64,000 bases of DNA from Molossus alvarezi (lineage: Eukaryota > Chordata > Mammalia > Chiroptera > Molossidae), in assembly GCA_037176705.1 (NCBI GenBank), contig CM073887.1, positions 60,969,001 to 61,033,000 on the forward strand, in the 5' to 3' direction. Below the pieces are notes generated by a model. That model was not told where the DNA came from, did no database searches, and worked only from the letters and a program-made list of their open reading frames with translations. Shown piece after piece: positions 1 through 11,012 of this stretch (position 1 is its first letter; every line of letters begins with the position of its first letter). The translations under genes and the position numbers were made by a program.

Positions 1-3000
1 GGGTGTCACCCTGGGAGAGACCTACGTGTTGGGAAAGCAGTGTAGAGGCCTATGGTGGTGTGCTCACCTGAGGTGTCTGTGCCCCCCAGGTAACACTTGG
101 CAGTTTCTAGAGACGTTTTTGGGTGTCACAGCTAGAAGAAGGGCATCTAGTGGGTGGAGGCCAGGAATGCTGCTCAACAGACTAGAGACTCCCAAAGGGG
201 CTTAGATCCTTAGCTCTTAGAATGGCTCTGGATGAGCAGTTCTCAACTTGGGTTAGGGGTGGGGAAGGATTCCGCCCACCCCTGGGGAACCCTGGCAATG
301 TTTGCAGACATTTCTAATAGTCATAATTGACGATGAGGGTGCTACTGGCATCCAGTGGGTTAAGACCCGCTGGCCCCTCTCCCAGAGTTATACAGACCTT
401 CATTGGTCTCCTGTACAAATCCACAGCATCTATCCTGGGGAGCGTGCCTTCTTGTGTGTGGTGGCGGGGACAGCACACAATCTTTCTGATGGACAAGAAA
501 GGGCAGCCCTGCTTTCTGATGGACAAGGAAGCAGACCTGCTCAGAGGAAGCGGGCAAGGGCAGCTGTGGGCTATTTCTTGGTTTCCCAACTGCTGACATC
601 TAGAGCTGGTTTGTTCTCGGGGGTGGGGAGGTCCTGGGCACTGCAGGGCAGCAGCCCTGGTCTCTACCCACTAGATGCCAATAGCAACCCCACCACTATT
701 GTTGTGACACCCATAAATGTCTCCAGACATTGTCGAATATCACAGAGGGAAGGGCATAAACAACCCTCCCGGTGGGAAATACTGCCTTCAGAAAAGGGAT
801 CTGTAATTGACCTCCGTGCCACAGCTCTTAGGTAAAAATGACACAACCGCTAGAAGAGGAAGCACCGCGGGCTTCATTCTGATCACTGACAGAGGGCACA
901 TTATAATTAAGGAGGATTCTCAACTAAGCCCATTCATTCAGGGACTCCTTTGAGCATCTGGTAAAAGTTAAGGACTAGCTAACTCAGTAAATGCCTACAA
1001 TTTTAGTACTTACAAACCCCTAGAAATCCAAGGACTCCAGTTTAAAAATCCATGTCAGAGAATTACCTACAGTGTAGTTTGGTATGTAAAATAATTTTTA
1101 AATAACAATTTTCAATGCCAACAAGGTCGCGGGAAATTTGGTCTGTAATGTATGGCAGACAGTGCGGTGGCGGGTAATGCTGTGTCTTCTAAAACAAAGC
1201 AGGACCACCCTGGCCAGTGGCCCAGTTGGTTAGAGCATCATCCCGATGCACAAAGGTTGCAGGTTGGATCCCCAGTCAGGGCACATACAAGAAACAACCA
1301 ATCAGTGCATAAATGGGTAGAACAACAAATCAATGTTTCCCTCTCTCCCTTCCTCTCTCTCTCTAAAATCAATCAGTAAATAAGTTGTTTAAATAAAATA
1401 GAAGAAAACAAAGTAGAGGCCTAGATCCTGACCTGGTCATTCTTTTTCAGAGTGTTTAGCCAAAGGCACGCATCCAGAATGTTGATATAGCTTGCACACA
1501 AAGACGCCTGCAGCTTTTGGGTTACATTATCAAAACCCTGAAAACAATTTTTTAAAAATCTAAACACGTACAAGGTGAGAGCTTAGTAAATTAGCACAGT
1601 TGACCTTTGAACAACTTCAATTGCAGATTTTTTTCAATAAATACTGTTGGCCTTCCATATCCATGGGTTTTGCATCTGAGGATTCAACCAACTGCTGAGT
1701 GGAAACAGAATTTTTGATCTCTGGTTGGAAATGCATGGATTCAGAAGACTGACTGTATGCGCTATTCTATGTCATTTTATATCAAAAACTTGAGCATCCA
1801 TGGATTTTGGTACCTGCGGGGAGTCTTGGAACCAATTCTCTTTGAATACCGAGGGAACAACTATAGTTGAGTTTTGGGGTAGTCAAAAGTCATAGATTTT
1901 CGACTGCATGGGGTGACTGGTGCTGTTAACTCCCTCGTTGTTCAATGAGCAACTGTATTACAAAAGGGGTGCAATAGGATGGAAAATACAATGATAGAGA
2001 TTTGGAAACATGGAAGTATGTTTATACTATGTATTTAGAGAAAACAGCAGGAAACACCATGGTGTGTACCCTTCAATTGTAGCTATGAAAGAAAATGTCC
2101 TCATGTAGACAAGGATTTCCAGGAAACATGAAAAAGTAAAAAGTGTGGCAAGATATGGGTGACTTTTCTTCTTTTCTAAATTTTTTTCCTCATCAATCAT
2201 GTTTACATTACTGTTAATGATTTTTCTCTAAACACATAAAACATCTCTTGTTCCATTTTAATTCAATTCTTTATTTCCAAGGTAGGGTTTATGATTTTAA
2301 AAAATTCATAGCTTACCTTGAGTTTGATTGTCCCTTTATCTAAAAAATGAAAATAGAAATGAAAACAGTTAAATCAGAAGCTATGTTTTCCTGCCCCTCC
2401 ACTCCGACTGGGCTGCAGCCTTACAAACAGGAATTTCAACCCAGAGGGATTTCCCGTAGACAAACATATACCCTGGGTCACACTGGGATGGGCTGGGATG
2501 GGCAGAAGTGAGAGGTTTCCTCCAAACTGGTGAGAGCTAAAGGCCAGAGGGGATGGACAAGGCCAAATTATTCAGGAGAAACTGGCGGGCCTGCATACTG
2601 ATTCACTTCACCCCTGGCCTCTGCCCAAGGTAAGCTGTGAGGGGAGCAAAGAGAAAACTCCAGGGAAGAGGAACAGGAGAAAGAAGAGGAGACTGAAGTC
2701 CCCAGTGGATCTTGCTCGAGTGGATCTGAATAGTCTCTTATTGTCTCTCTCTTCTACCCAAATGGAGTCATTTGCCATTCTGATACCTCTTGGGGCTTTC
2801 TGGCTTTGGGCCTTATTTAGACATCTACTGTTTCTGCCTCTCAGAATCAATTCCCCCATTTCTTACTAGCCAAACCCTGATTTCCTTGTGGGAACCACCT
2901 GCCCAGGTCCCAGTCCATGTCATTTGGTGGGGCTCTGTGCACATCTACATAGGTCTTTGCCCTGATCACAGTGATTGGCTCAGGGTTGAGCACATGATGA

Positions 3001-6000
3001 CCCAAGAAAGGCCAACAGCACAGGCCTTGCCCTGGTCACAGGGATTGGTTCAGAGTTGAACACATGACCCAACATAAACCAATCAGTATAGGCCTTCCCC
3101 TGGCCACAGGGATTGGATCAGAGTCGAGCATATGACTCAAGATGGGTCACTCAGACGAAATCTTGGGAATCTCCAAGCTTTGAGCAGACACAGGCCCATC
3201 CAGATTGGGGATGGGGGAGCAGGAGATGGCCAGTAATGTCCATGGACTTTTCTAGTTATGAGAGCCCCTAAAACTCTCTGTTGCTGAAACCAACCTGAGT
3301 TGGGTTTCAGGACTGGCCACTCTTCCTGCCCCCCCAATCCCTTCTTCTAGTTCCCACTCCAGGCCAGCATCCCCATGTCCACCCAGAGGACAGGTGCTGC
3401 CCCACTAGAGCCCTGACATCATCTCTGTGTCGCCGTGGCTGCATCATGCTCACGCTCCATGTGAAGAATGAGTTACCAGCCCTATCAGGCTGGGAGCCCC
3501 CGAGGCAGGGTCCTGCTCTCACCACCTTTGTCCAGGAGGCCAGCGCTGTTGTTATCAGCAGTTTACCAAGCAAATGGTGGGAGAGGCTGGCTGGGGGCCT
3601 AAGCTCAGCTGTGAGCCTGGGTCTGGGTCTAACACCACACAGGGGGTGGGGAGAGAGCGATCAAAGCTCAATGAAAGGTCTGATGTGGCCCCATCCCACC
3701 TCTAGCCAAAGCTGACATGAAAGGGTCCTGACTCCGCCCATATCTGCATCCACAGGACCTGGGCTGCCAAGGAACAAAGTAATCTGATTTCCCATTCTGG
3801 GGAAGTAGCTACCCCTCCTGAGCCTTACTCTCTTCATCTGTGAAATGGGGAGAACCCAACCTGCCCTCCCTCTCCTGTCGGGGTTCTGGGGAGATGGGAT
3901 GGGAGGAAGTAAAGCAGTTCCCACCCTGCCCAAGCCCTGAAGGCCAGAAAATTTCTCCACTGTGAAAAGGGAGAGGAAGCCCCCATCACACACCCAGGGA
4001 CCTACCCAGGATGGCTCCCTGGATCCATGCCACTGCTTCGCCCTGGGCCACCAACTGAGCCTGGACCATGACTTCCCTTGGGGAGTTAAAGATGGTCACA
4101 CTGATGACTTCCTCCACTCCCGAGCGGAAGACGGAGGGTGCAGTGATCAAATAGCCCCTACAGGAGAGGAGAACCAAGGTGAAGGCCGAGGGTTATCTGA
4201 CCCACCCCTGGCCTCACTGCCACGCTAGCAGGGCCAGGGTGCACCCCAGGCTGACTCCAACCTATGCCTGACCACACCCTGAAAGCATGGTCACTTTTTT
4301 TTTTACCTTTATTGATTTTAGAAAGAGAGGAAGTGAGAGGGAGAGAGAGAAAGAAACATAGATGAGGGAGATCATCGATTGGCCGCCTCCTACATGCTCC
4401 CCACGAGAGACTGGGCCCACTATCTGGGCATGTGTCCTGACCGGGAATCAAACCGGCTACCTCTTGCTGCATCGGTCCATGCTCAACCACTGAGCCACAC
4501 CGGCCAGACGAAAGCATGGTCACTTTATGCATATGTGTTCTTCATCAAACTGTGAGCTCTGAAGATCACGGACTGGCTTATTCACTCTGAAGCCATTAGG
4601 TAAGAATCTGGCCTCTCTGAATCTACCCAGCACCACACCCGCTTCGATCTCTGCATTCTGGCCTATGGCCTTTTCTCTGCCACTGGACATTTGCACGTGC
4701 CGCATGCACAGTCTGAAATACTCTTTCCTGTAGGCAGGACTCTACTTCATCCTCACAGCCACTCTGTGAGAAGTGCGAACACCTTCCATTTACAGAATCA
4801 GAAATAAAGTCCTGGAGAAGCCAAGTATGTTCCTGAGTCAGTGGGACACCAGGATTTGAACCCAGGCAGCCAGACTCTGGAAACCAGTGGAAAGAATCAA
4901 GGAGTTTCCCACAGCATTAATTCTAAGACTAAAATCCTGAAAACAACTAAATGACCTACATGGGGAAAGCTCCATCAACAATGGAGTAAAAACATCCCTT
5001 TCCTTCTAAAAATCTTCAGCTTGACTATGAAGACACTTCTGGGAAAAAGGTATCAATATCTGCTTTCCAGACAGGAGAGCTGACCTTGCAGAAGGAGAAG
5101 GATGTGCACCAGGTCACACAGCCAGGCAAGAGAGGGCCGTGGGTGCCCTTAGGGCACCTGGTCTGAGTCCCAGGCCTCTCACTTGGGTTCCTGCCTCTTA
5201 TATTCTGCAGCTTTCCACTGAAAATCACAAAGGCTCATCCATAACCACAGGACCTGCTCACAATGCAACAAGTACCAGCAGCAAAGGCAGCACGATTCCA
5301 ACTGTGCAGAACTACGGGCACCAGAAGGAAACAGGCAAAAGGGAAAACTCTGGGCCAGGCACTGAGATTAGCAGAGATTTTCATTTCTCAAAATCCTCTC
5401 TGAAACAGCCCGACATCCACACGCAAAAAGATGAATTTAGGTCCTTACCGCACATCGAACACTAAGATGAATTCAATGTGGGTCAGAGATCTAAATGTAA
5501 AACTATAAAAGCACTAGAAGAAAACATAGGAGAAAGGTTTTGTGAACTTGTGTTAGGCAAAGATTTCATGAATAAGACACTAAAAACACAATTCCAATCA
5601 ATTGAAGAAATCGCTGATAAACTAGACTTCATTAAAAGTTTGGCATTTTAAAAGACACAATGGGTCCCCATGAGTAGCTGGCTGCAGCACTGACACTGGG
5701 AGCCCACTGTGCTCTGTCTGGCTCGAACAATGACCGGAATTCACGCACTCTGGGTTCCTACGTGTGCGGTCCTACTGCAGAACTAATCAGAGCCTGCAAA
5801 GATCCGGGGACTACCATCTACTGTATGACTCCAGCACTAATGAGAGTGGGCAAAGACCCTTATTTTGTAGGTGAACTGGCGAGACCCAGCAATGACTGGA
5901 ATGAGTAGTGACCATGGAATCCCATGTTCTGTCCAACTCTAGCACAAGTGCCTGCCAACTGGGTTCCTGAGTGCAGTGTTTGGTTCCAGCCATGCACAGA

Positions 6001-8648
6001 GCATGCATTGACCCTGGGTATATAACTATACCTTCTGGAGCATGCAGTGACCCTGGGTTTCATGGGTGTTCAGATCCAGTACTGACCAGAATGTGTACTG
6101 ACCCTGGATTTTATGTGTCCTGTCCAACTCCAGCACCCAACAGAGTGTGTAGTGACGCTGGGAATGGATGTGTACCATCTCGAGCATAGAAAGACCCTTG
6201 CTTTATATGTGATGTGTAGTGTCCAGCTCCAGCATCGACAAGAGGGTGCAAAGACCCTGAGCTCCCTTGTGCAGTGCTGGCCTCAGCAGTGCACAGAGTG
6301 TGCACTGATCCTGAGTACTGTGCTGTCCAGAGAACACAGTCACCCTAGGGACGTGCTGTTACCATTGACCCAGGCATACAGTGACTCTGAGCTCCTGTGT
6401 CCTGTCTTGCCATTGCACTGGAATGTGGCCTCATTTAGGACACAGTCTTTCCATCCAGCTCCCATGTGCTGAGTGTGGAAGAGCATCTGGGGAATATAAA
6501 ATCCACATGTTTGTTTTCCTTGGTCATCTTTAGAGCCCTTATCCTGATCTAAGTTAGCATCTTCACCCAAAGGTCCAGAGGAACACTGGAACCAAATGAC
6601 TTCCCTGTGGGTCAGAAGCTGCAGCTAGTAGTATGCTCACCAGCCAGTCACTGTCAACTCTGGCATTTGGGCTGACACTGGCTTCTTATCCTTTGGACCC
6701 AGAAAAGGTGGCGTTTGATAAAGAATAGACAGCGTTGGTCTCAACAACAGTGTGCAAATCCATGCTGTTTTCTAGGGCCAGGGATTTCTCATGAAAAAAC
6801 CACATGGGGCACAATCCAGAACTTTTCCTAAAATGAGATCCTTCAGGCTGGTGGACTGAGGCTGAGGCCAGCTAATCTCAAACTCCAAGTCAATCATTGT
6901 GTCTCCCAGCCTGGGGGCTCCATTTCACTCAACAGTGGTAAGATCCCAGGGCTAATTTAGTTGGACACTGTTTAAAACTCTTCAACAATCCTAGCTGGTT
7001 TGGCTCAGCAGTTAGAGCATTGCCCATGGACCAAAGAGTCTTGGGTTCAATTCCAGTCAAGGGCACGTACCTTGGTTGCAGTTCAGTCCCTAGCCCTGGT
7101 GGGGGTGGTATGGGAGGCAACCAATCAATGTCTGTCTCTCTCTTTCTTTCCCATCCCCCCAAATGGAAAAATATCCTCGAGTGAAGATTTTTAATAAGTA
7201 AGTAAATAAATAAATAAATAAATAAACAAATCTCTTCAACAAAGGGACTCTGGACTTGGTCCTTATAAGGCAGGGTCTCTCATTTAGGGCTGTGTCCTCT
7301 TGTGTGTTGGGGGCTGAACGGTACGTGGCAGAATGTTTAGCAGCATTCCTGGCCTCTACCCAGTAGATTCCACCAGCATTGCCTCCCCTGGATGTGACAA
7401 CCCCAGAATGCCTCTGGACATTGCTGAATGACCCCAAAGGGACAAAAATTGCTCCCTGGCTGAGAACTGATATTCTAAAAAGTGTCCCATCAGCACAAAA
7501 GTTTGCTGGGTTCCAACTTCACAAGGCCCAGGGGAGGAAAATCCCATTGCTCAAGTTCAGTGTGGTACCTTACTTTTCTTACTGAATTTTCTTTTTTTAA
7601 TCCTCCCCCAAGGATATTTTTTCCACTGATTTTCAGGTGGAGTGGGAGAGGAAGAGAGAGAAACATCAACATGAGAGAAACACATGGATTAGTTGCCTTT
7701 AGCAGGACCCCCAACCAGGGCCAGGGACCAAACCACGACCAAGGTTCGTGCCCTTGAACAAAATCAAACCCACGACTCCGGCCCACGGGCCGACGCTGTA
7801 ACCACTGGGCAGCGCCGGCCAGGGCTTACTTTTCAAATTGTGATGCCAAAGGAGTAGTGGGGCTGGAGGTGCCACCGCCACCCACCCAGTCTCACTGGTG
7901 ATTTGTTTTCTGGTAACTCCTAAACAAGAACCAGCCACCTCAAAAAGGCCAAGCCGGACAAAACGGCTGAGCTTAGGCAGCTGCAGGCAGCCCCCTGAAC
8001 CCACAGACTTACAGGGCTCACCCGAACTTGGCAGGTCAGGAAAAATTCCCTGTGAAGCCAGCTAATGGGAAATTCTCCTTAGCAGCTAGTTAATTCACCT
8101 CCTCACTGTGTCAATCCACCAGAAGCTCTGTAAGCAAACTCCAAGAAAAATGTGGAAGCCAAACAAACACTTCCTCCTCTCCACCAACAGCACACCCTTC
8201 CTAGGAAAACGAACTCTCCCATTTCTCAGCCAAAACACGAACCTCTTACCTTCATGCCACGGACAACTTGAAATCACCACCTCAGACGACAGCCCTGCTC
8301 ATCCAAGGGGGAGAGGTGGGGTGGGTGGGCTCGCAGCCTGAGCTCTGGGGAGCCCCTGTACCTCCAGCGGGCCGCTTCTGAAGCCTCAGAGTGCCCTCTT
8401 TTCCCAGTCCGACCGGTAAAGATTGGGGGACAAGAATCTAGGTTCCACCCAGTGTGAGGCTGTGTGGCCTTGGACGGGTCGCTGCACCTCTCTGAGCCAA
8501 TCTCAGAGACTCCCACCCCAGGAGGCCAGCCAACTCTGTCGCCCGAGGCTACTCACGGGGCCTGGGGCTGCGCGGCGTGCACGCCGTCCCTCGGCGACAG
8601 CAGCAGCAGCAGGAGCCGGAGCAGCGGCCCAAGCAGGGCGCCCCACAT
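1..8648 (-). CDS. CPAMD8: CPAMD8, 5' part of gene (coding exons 1-2; continues beyond window)
   Basis: This is the 5' end of a gene of the alpha-2-macroglobulin/complement C3 family, read on the minus strand. Coding segments are 8648-8557 (start and signal peptide) and 4157-4006. Exon 1 ends with two bases of a codon at a GTGAGT donor. Exon 2 opens after TGTAG and completes the codon, giving ...[22 protein letters not shown], the beginning of a first macroglobulin (MG1) domain. The product would be a large secreted protein of extracellular matrix or plasma, linked in human to anterior eye-segment development. The assignment to CPAMD8 rather than A2M, A2ML1 or PZP rests on the match as I remember it and on synteny, because the next gene on the same strand is HAUS8. 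No exon 3 candidate is visible in 1-4005, so the rest of the gene must lie to the left of the window. Intron 1 is about 4.4 kb and full of repeats. Confidence 0.85.
80..185 (-). mobile_element. MER20-like hAT-Charlie relic
   Basis: Minus-oriented similarity to MER20 (GAGACGTTTTTGGGTGTCAC, CATCTAGTGGGTGGAGGCCA, GGAATGCTGCT). Partial and diverged. Confidence 0.6.
235..370 (-). mobile_element. MER20-like hAT-Charlie relic
   Basis: CAGTTCTCAACTTGGG end, then CAATGTTTGCAGACATTT and GCTACTGGCATCCAGTGGG; same family and orientation as the copy at 80-185. Confidence 0.65.
625..765 (+). mobile_element. MER20-like hAT-Charlie relic
   Basis: Plus-oriented block with CCCACTAGATGCCAATAGCA and AAATGTCTCCAGACATTGTC. 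It is opposite in direction to the two copies at the left. Confidence 0.6.
1207..1389 (+). mobile_element. Ves-type SINE, older short-tail variant
   Basis: CCCTGGCCAGTGGCCCAGTT head, GTTAGAGCATCATCCCGATG, then CTCTCTCCCTTCCTCTCTCT and CTAAAATCAAT tail. Same variant as at 39814. Confidence 0.85.
1595..1960 (+). mobile_element. Tigger/MER2-like DNA transposon relic
   Basis: Contains the MER2-type segments TTGACCTTTGAACAACTT, GTTGGCCTTCCATATCCATG, GCATCCATGGATTTTGGTA and ACCGAGGGAACAACTATA. Both ends are diverged. Confidence 0.7.
2951..3160 (+). repeat. Three tandem units of about 68 bp with ATTGG motifs
   Basis: Three imperfect copies of a unit reading roughly TTGCCCTGGTCACAGGGATTGG-TTCAGAGTTGAGCACATGACC. 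Each unit carries ATTGG (a reverse CCAAT core), in CPAMD8 intron 2. Confidence 0.75.
4006..4157 (-). CDS. CPAMD8: CPAMD8 coding exon 2: start of MG1 domain
   Basis: A pyrimidine-rich tract and TGTAG precede 4157. The donor GTAGGT starts at 4005. The 152-nt exon completes the codon split at the end of exon 1 and encodes [20 protein letters not shown], then [20 protein letters not shown], then [10 protein letters not shown], ending in phase 1. The pattern of a hydrophobic strand, then APSVFR, then a beta-strand with xVxVTIFN, is characteristic of the first macroglobulin domain of the A2M family. Confidence 0.9.
4291..4509 (-). mobile_element. Ves-type SINE (short-tail family)
   Basis: Reverse-oriented SINE ending in GAGCCACACCGGCCAG. 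TSD GAAAGCATGGTCACTTT at 4281-4297 and 4510-4526, identical over 17 bp, so the insertion is recent. CPAMD8 lies on the same strand. Confidence 0.95.
4705..4870 (-). repeat. MIR SINE relic
   Basis: CATCCTCACAGCCACTCTGT, GAGTCAGTGGGACACCAGGATTT-GAACCCAGGCAG: the reverse half of MIR. Confidence 0.65.
5030..5190 (-). repeat. MIR SINE relic
   Basis: CCAGGTCACACAGCCAGGCA and flanking sequence match the reverse MIR core. Confidence 0.55.
5465..5660 (+). mobile_element. L1 ORF2 fragment (plus strand)
   Basis: CTAAATGTAAAACTATAAAA, GGCAAAGATTTCATGAATAA and AACTAGACTTCATTAAAA are typical of the 3' part of L1 ORF2. Broken, non-coding. Confidence 0.75.
5690..6480 (+). repeat. Degenerate minisatellite, units of about 60-70 bp
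   Basis: Repeated blocks of the form GACCCTGGGTT...TGTCCAACTCCAGCA...GACCAGAGTGTGCA occur about 10-12 times with drift in length and sequence (for example around 6010, 6050, 6105, 6150, 6230 and 6300). Located in CPAMD8 intron 1. Confidence 0.75.
6989..7231 (+). mobile_element. Ves-type SINE
   Basis: TGGTTTGGCTCAGCAGTTAG head, GGAAAAATATCCTCGAGTGA tail and an AAAT-rich end. TSD CTCTTCAACAA at 6978-6988 and 7232-7242. Confidence 0.95.
7305..7475 (+). mobile_element. MER20-like hAT-Charlie relic
   Basis: GAATGTTTAGCAGCATTCCT, GGCCTCTACCCAGTAGATTC and CTCTGGACATTGCTGAATGA, ending GGCTGAGAACTGAT. Confidence 0.75.
7579..7824 (-). mobile_element. Ves-type SINE
   Basis: Reverse-oriented, ending GGCAGCGCCGGCCAGGGC. 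TSD CTTACTTTTC at 7569-7578 and 7825-7834. Confidence 0.93.
8557..8648 (-). CDS. CPAMD8: CPAMD8 coding exon 1: start codon and signal peptide
   Basis: The ATG at 8648-8646 has A at -3. It opens [19 protein letters not shown] followed by [12 protein letters not shown]: a short n-region, a long leucine h-region and a small-residue cleavage area near HAA, which is a typical secretory signal. The donor GTGAGT starts at 8556 and the exon ends in phase 2. The leucine core is encoded by a run of CTG codons (a CAG repeat on the plus strand, 8598-8612). The frame is open upstream to another ATG at 8789, but that extension would bury the signal peptide, so 8648 is preferred. The exon lies inside a CpG island. 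Confidence 0.85.
8598..8612. repeat. (CAG)5 trinucleotide run coding for signal-peptide leucines
   Basis: Five CAG triplets on the plus strand are read as CTG leucine codons of the CPAMD8 signal peptide on the minus strand. Confidence 0.9.
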
Positions 8649-9916
8649 TTTCCCGCTCCACGGAGACGCCGCACCCAGGGAGGGGGCTGGGGCCGTGTTG
8701 GGCCGGGTCTGGGGTCCGAGTACCTCTGTCCCCGCTGCGCCGTCGGGGGTCCTTTGTTCGCAGCCCCCTTGCCTTGCGCCCGGCGCCATGCGCCCTGCTC
8801 CGCGCCCGGCCAGGCTGGGGCAGCGGGGACCAGCCCCCTACCCGGACCGCCTTGGCCCCGGACCCGCCCCACGGGCCCCGCCTCCGCCCCGCCCCTGAAC
8901 GCATCCCCTCCACCAACTCTCCCCACTCCCTCGCGAGACCCGCTCCCTGCCCGGATGCACCCCGAGACCCAGCCCATCCCCTTCCCTTCATCGACCTGGT
9001 CTGTCTCCTTTGCCCCCCACAACCTGGCCCAATATCCTCCCCAAACTCGCTTCCTCCCCGGACTGTCCCCCCATCCATCCTGCGGGTCCGCCTCCCAAGC
9101 CGCCCACCCACGGCCCCTCCGTGGACGCGGGCGGGTCCCTGCCCCTGCGCCGGAGTGCTGCGTCTCTGCGCCCTCTTCACCTCCCACCATGCAGGGCTCC
9201 CTGTGTCCTCCCCAACTCCACCCTCTCCCCACAACCTGGAGAGTTGTGCAAGGCAAGTCCTTTGGAGAGGCTAAGGCTGGCTAGGGTGCCAACCTTCCAG
9301 GCCTACAGCTGCCTCCAAGCCCCCGATTGCCTGTCCTCACCTCTGCCTTCTCCCCACCCCAGGGATCTGCAAATCCCCTGGCCAGGCCCCTCCCTCTCTG
9401 AACCTCTTTTCCCCTCTGGCAAACAGCAGTGGTGGGCTACCCCTTCTTCCTCTCTTGAGGGCAAGGTGTTCCCTCCTGCCCCTCCCAGTGTCTCCAGCTC
9501 AAAGATGGTCCCTCTGTTGTAGGTCCCTCTGGTGGGGGCACCTCCTTTCCATGTCATATTCAAGTCCTCTCCCCACTCCCTCCAGTATCGCCCCCGACAA
9601 CTGGCCTGAGGCCTCTCTTTAGTGTCTGTTGAGATCAAGTCCGAACTTGGGGCTGCCCTGAGGCTCTCCTGATGGCCCAGCCTTAACCTAGTTCCTCCTG
9701 CACCCTGTGCTGACCCCACTGCCTGTCCTTGTTCAAACTGTGCCCCTCTACCCTCCTGTGCCTGCCCAACTCCTACTTCTTCCGGAACCCTCTCTGCTGC
9801 CAGGCACAGTGGGCTCTCTGGGCAGCCTCTTCCACCAGCTTTCCCCACAGGCTTTGGACCAAACCCTGGGAAGGCAGTGGGGACTTCAGGATGCACAGGA
9901 TCTGCCATATCAGATG

Positions 9917-9930
9917 ATGGGGGGGGGGGC
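9917..9930. repeat. G-run
   Basis: Uninterrupted run of about ten G next to ATGATG; a simple homopolymer tract. Confidence 0.8.
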
Positions 9931-10089
9931 AGTGCAGGAACTGGAGTAGATGAGGCAGGGGCAGTGGTGGTGCAGAGAGTATGGTACACACCATACTCGC
10001 ATTCCCTGTCTGGTAGAGGCATGGGAGGAAGAGCACAGAATTAATTTCCTGTGCCTGCGGTAACAAATTACCATAAATTTGTTGGTATA

Positions 10090-10565
10090 AACAGTAGGAC
10101 TTTAGACAACCCACAGGATGGGACAAAATATTTACAAGTAATATATCTGGTGAGGGATTACTATCCAGAATATATAAAGAGTGCCCACAATTCAACAACA
10201 AAAAAGCATGTAACCCAATTCAACAATTGGCAAGTGCTCTGAACCGACATTTCTCCAAAGAAGACATACAAATGGCCAACAAACACGTGAAACATTACTA
10301 ATCAGCAGGGAAATGCAAATTAAAATCACCATAAGATACCACTTCATACCTACATAATGGTATTTTTTTTTAGATAGACAATAACAAGTGTTGCTGAGGA
10401 TGTGAAGAAATTGGAATCTGTGTGCACTGCTTGTGGAGATGTAAAATGGTGCAGCCTCTGTGGAAATAGTCTGGCAGTTCCTTAGAAAGTGGAGCATAGA
10501 ATCACTATATGATCTAGTTATTCCACTTTTGGGCATATACCCAAAAGACAGACTGTAAGTAAGCA
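10090..10565 (+). mobile_element. L1 ORF2 3' fragment (plus strand)
   Basis: ACAATTCAACAACAAAAAAG, CATTTCTCCAAAGAAGACAT and TTGGGCATATACCCAAAAG are diagnostic of the 3' end of L1 ORF2. Broken frame. Just left of it (10040-10090) is a scrap of MaLR-type LTR in reverse. Confidence 0.85.
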
Positions 10566-10854
10566 TTGGGCTAAATAGCAATGTTTTCAGCAGAGAAAGG
10601 GCAAGCATTAAGTGTAGGGATGCAAGAGTTAGCATATAAAAATAGAGTTATATTTGAATCTCAGATAAATGACAAAAATTTTAGCATAAATATGTCCCAT
10701 GTAATATTGGAGCGGTCACTCACTAATCTGCCCTGTGCTCCCATATGGCCCGTTCTCATCTTTTAGGTCCCACCTGAGGGCTTTGTCATTGTGAAGCCTC
10801 TCCCAGAGGGCTCCCTCAGCTGGATGACTGTGCCTCAAATGAGTCCCTGTAATG

Positions 10855-11012
10855 TGTGGTCTATACATACCCACCTCACCTGAAGGGCCATGCACCCAAC
10901 CATCACAGCTGGGGACTGTCTACACCTGTCCACCTCACCTGGAGGCTGTCTGCACCTGTCCACTTTACCTAGAGGCTGTGTGCACCTGCTCGCTTCACAT
11001 GGGGGCCATGAA
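10855..11012 (-). repeat. 30-bp minisatellite, inverted arm A
   Basis: About 4-5 units. Three clear 30-bp units run from 10913 to 11002, each of the form GGACTGTCTACACCTGTCC + ACCTCACCT. This is the reverse complement of the unit in 11605-11815. Confidence 0.85.

Larger units (their letters stand above)
8480..9150. promoter_or_regulatory. CpG island at the CPAMD8 5' end
   Basis: GC-rich, CpG-dense stretch covering CPAMD8 exon 1 and the sequence 5' of it on the minus strand. It contains several GC-box-like CCCGCCC and CCCCGCCCC runs (for example 8860-8895). No TATA box is obvious. The transcription start would lie to the right of 8648. Long open frames across this island on both strands reflect its base composition, not genes. 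Confidence 0.7.

Noticed and set aside
8423..9274. Long open frames (up to 283 codons) on both strands across 8423-9284
   Set aside because: They overlap a CpG island, are rich in Pro, Arg and Ala in every frame, and show no domain. GC-rich DNA lacks stop codons by chance. Only the 8557-8648 signal-peptide exon is supported.
9303..10022. 239-codon open frame on the minus strand
   Set aside because: Low-complexity composition, no recognisable domain or splice structure; part of the GC-rich tail of the island and adjoining single-copy DNA.
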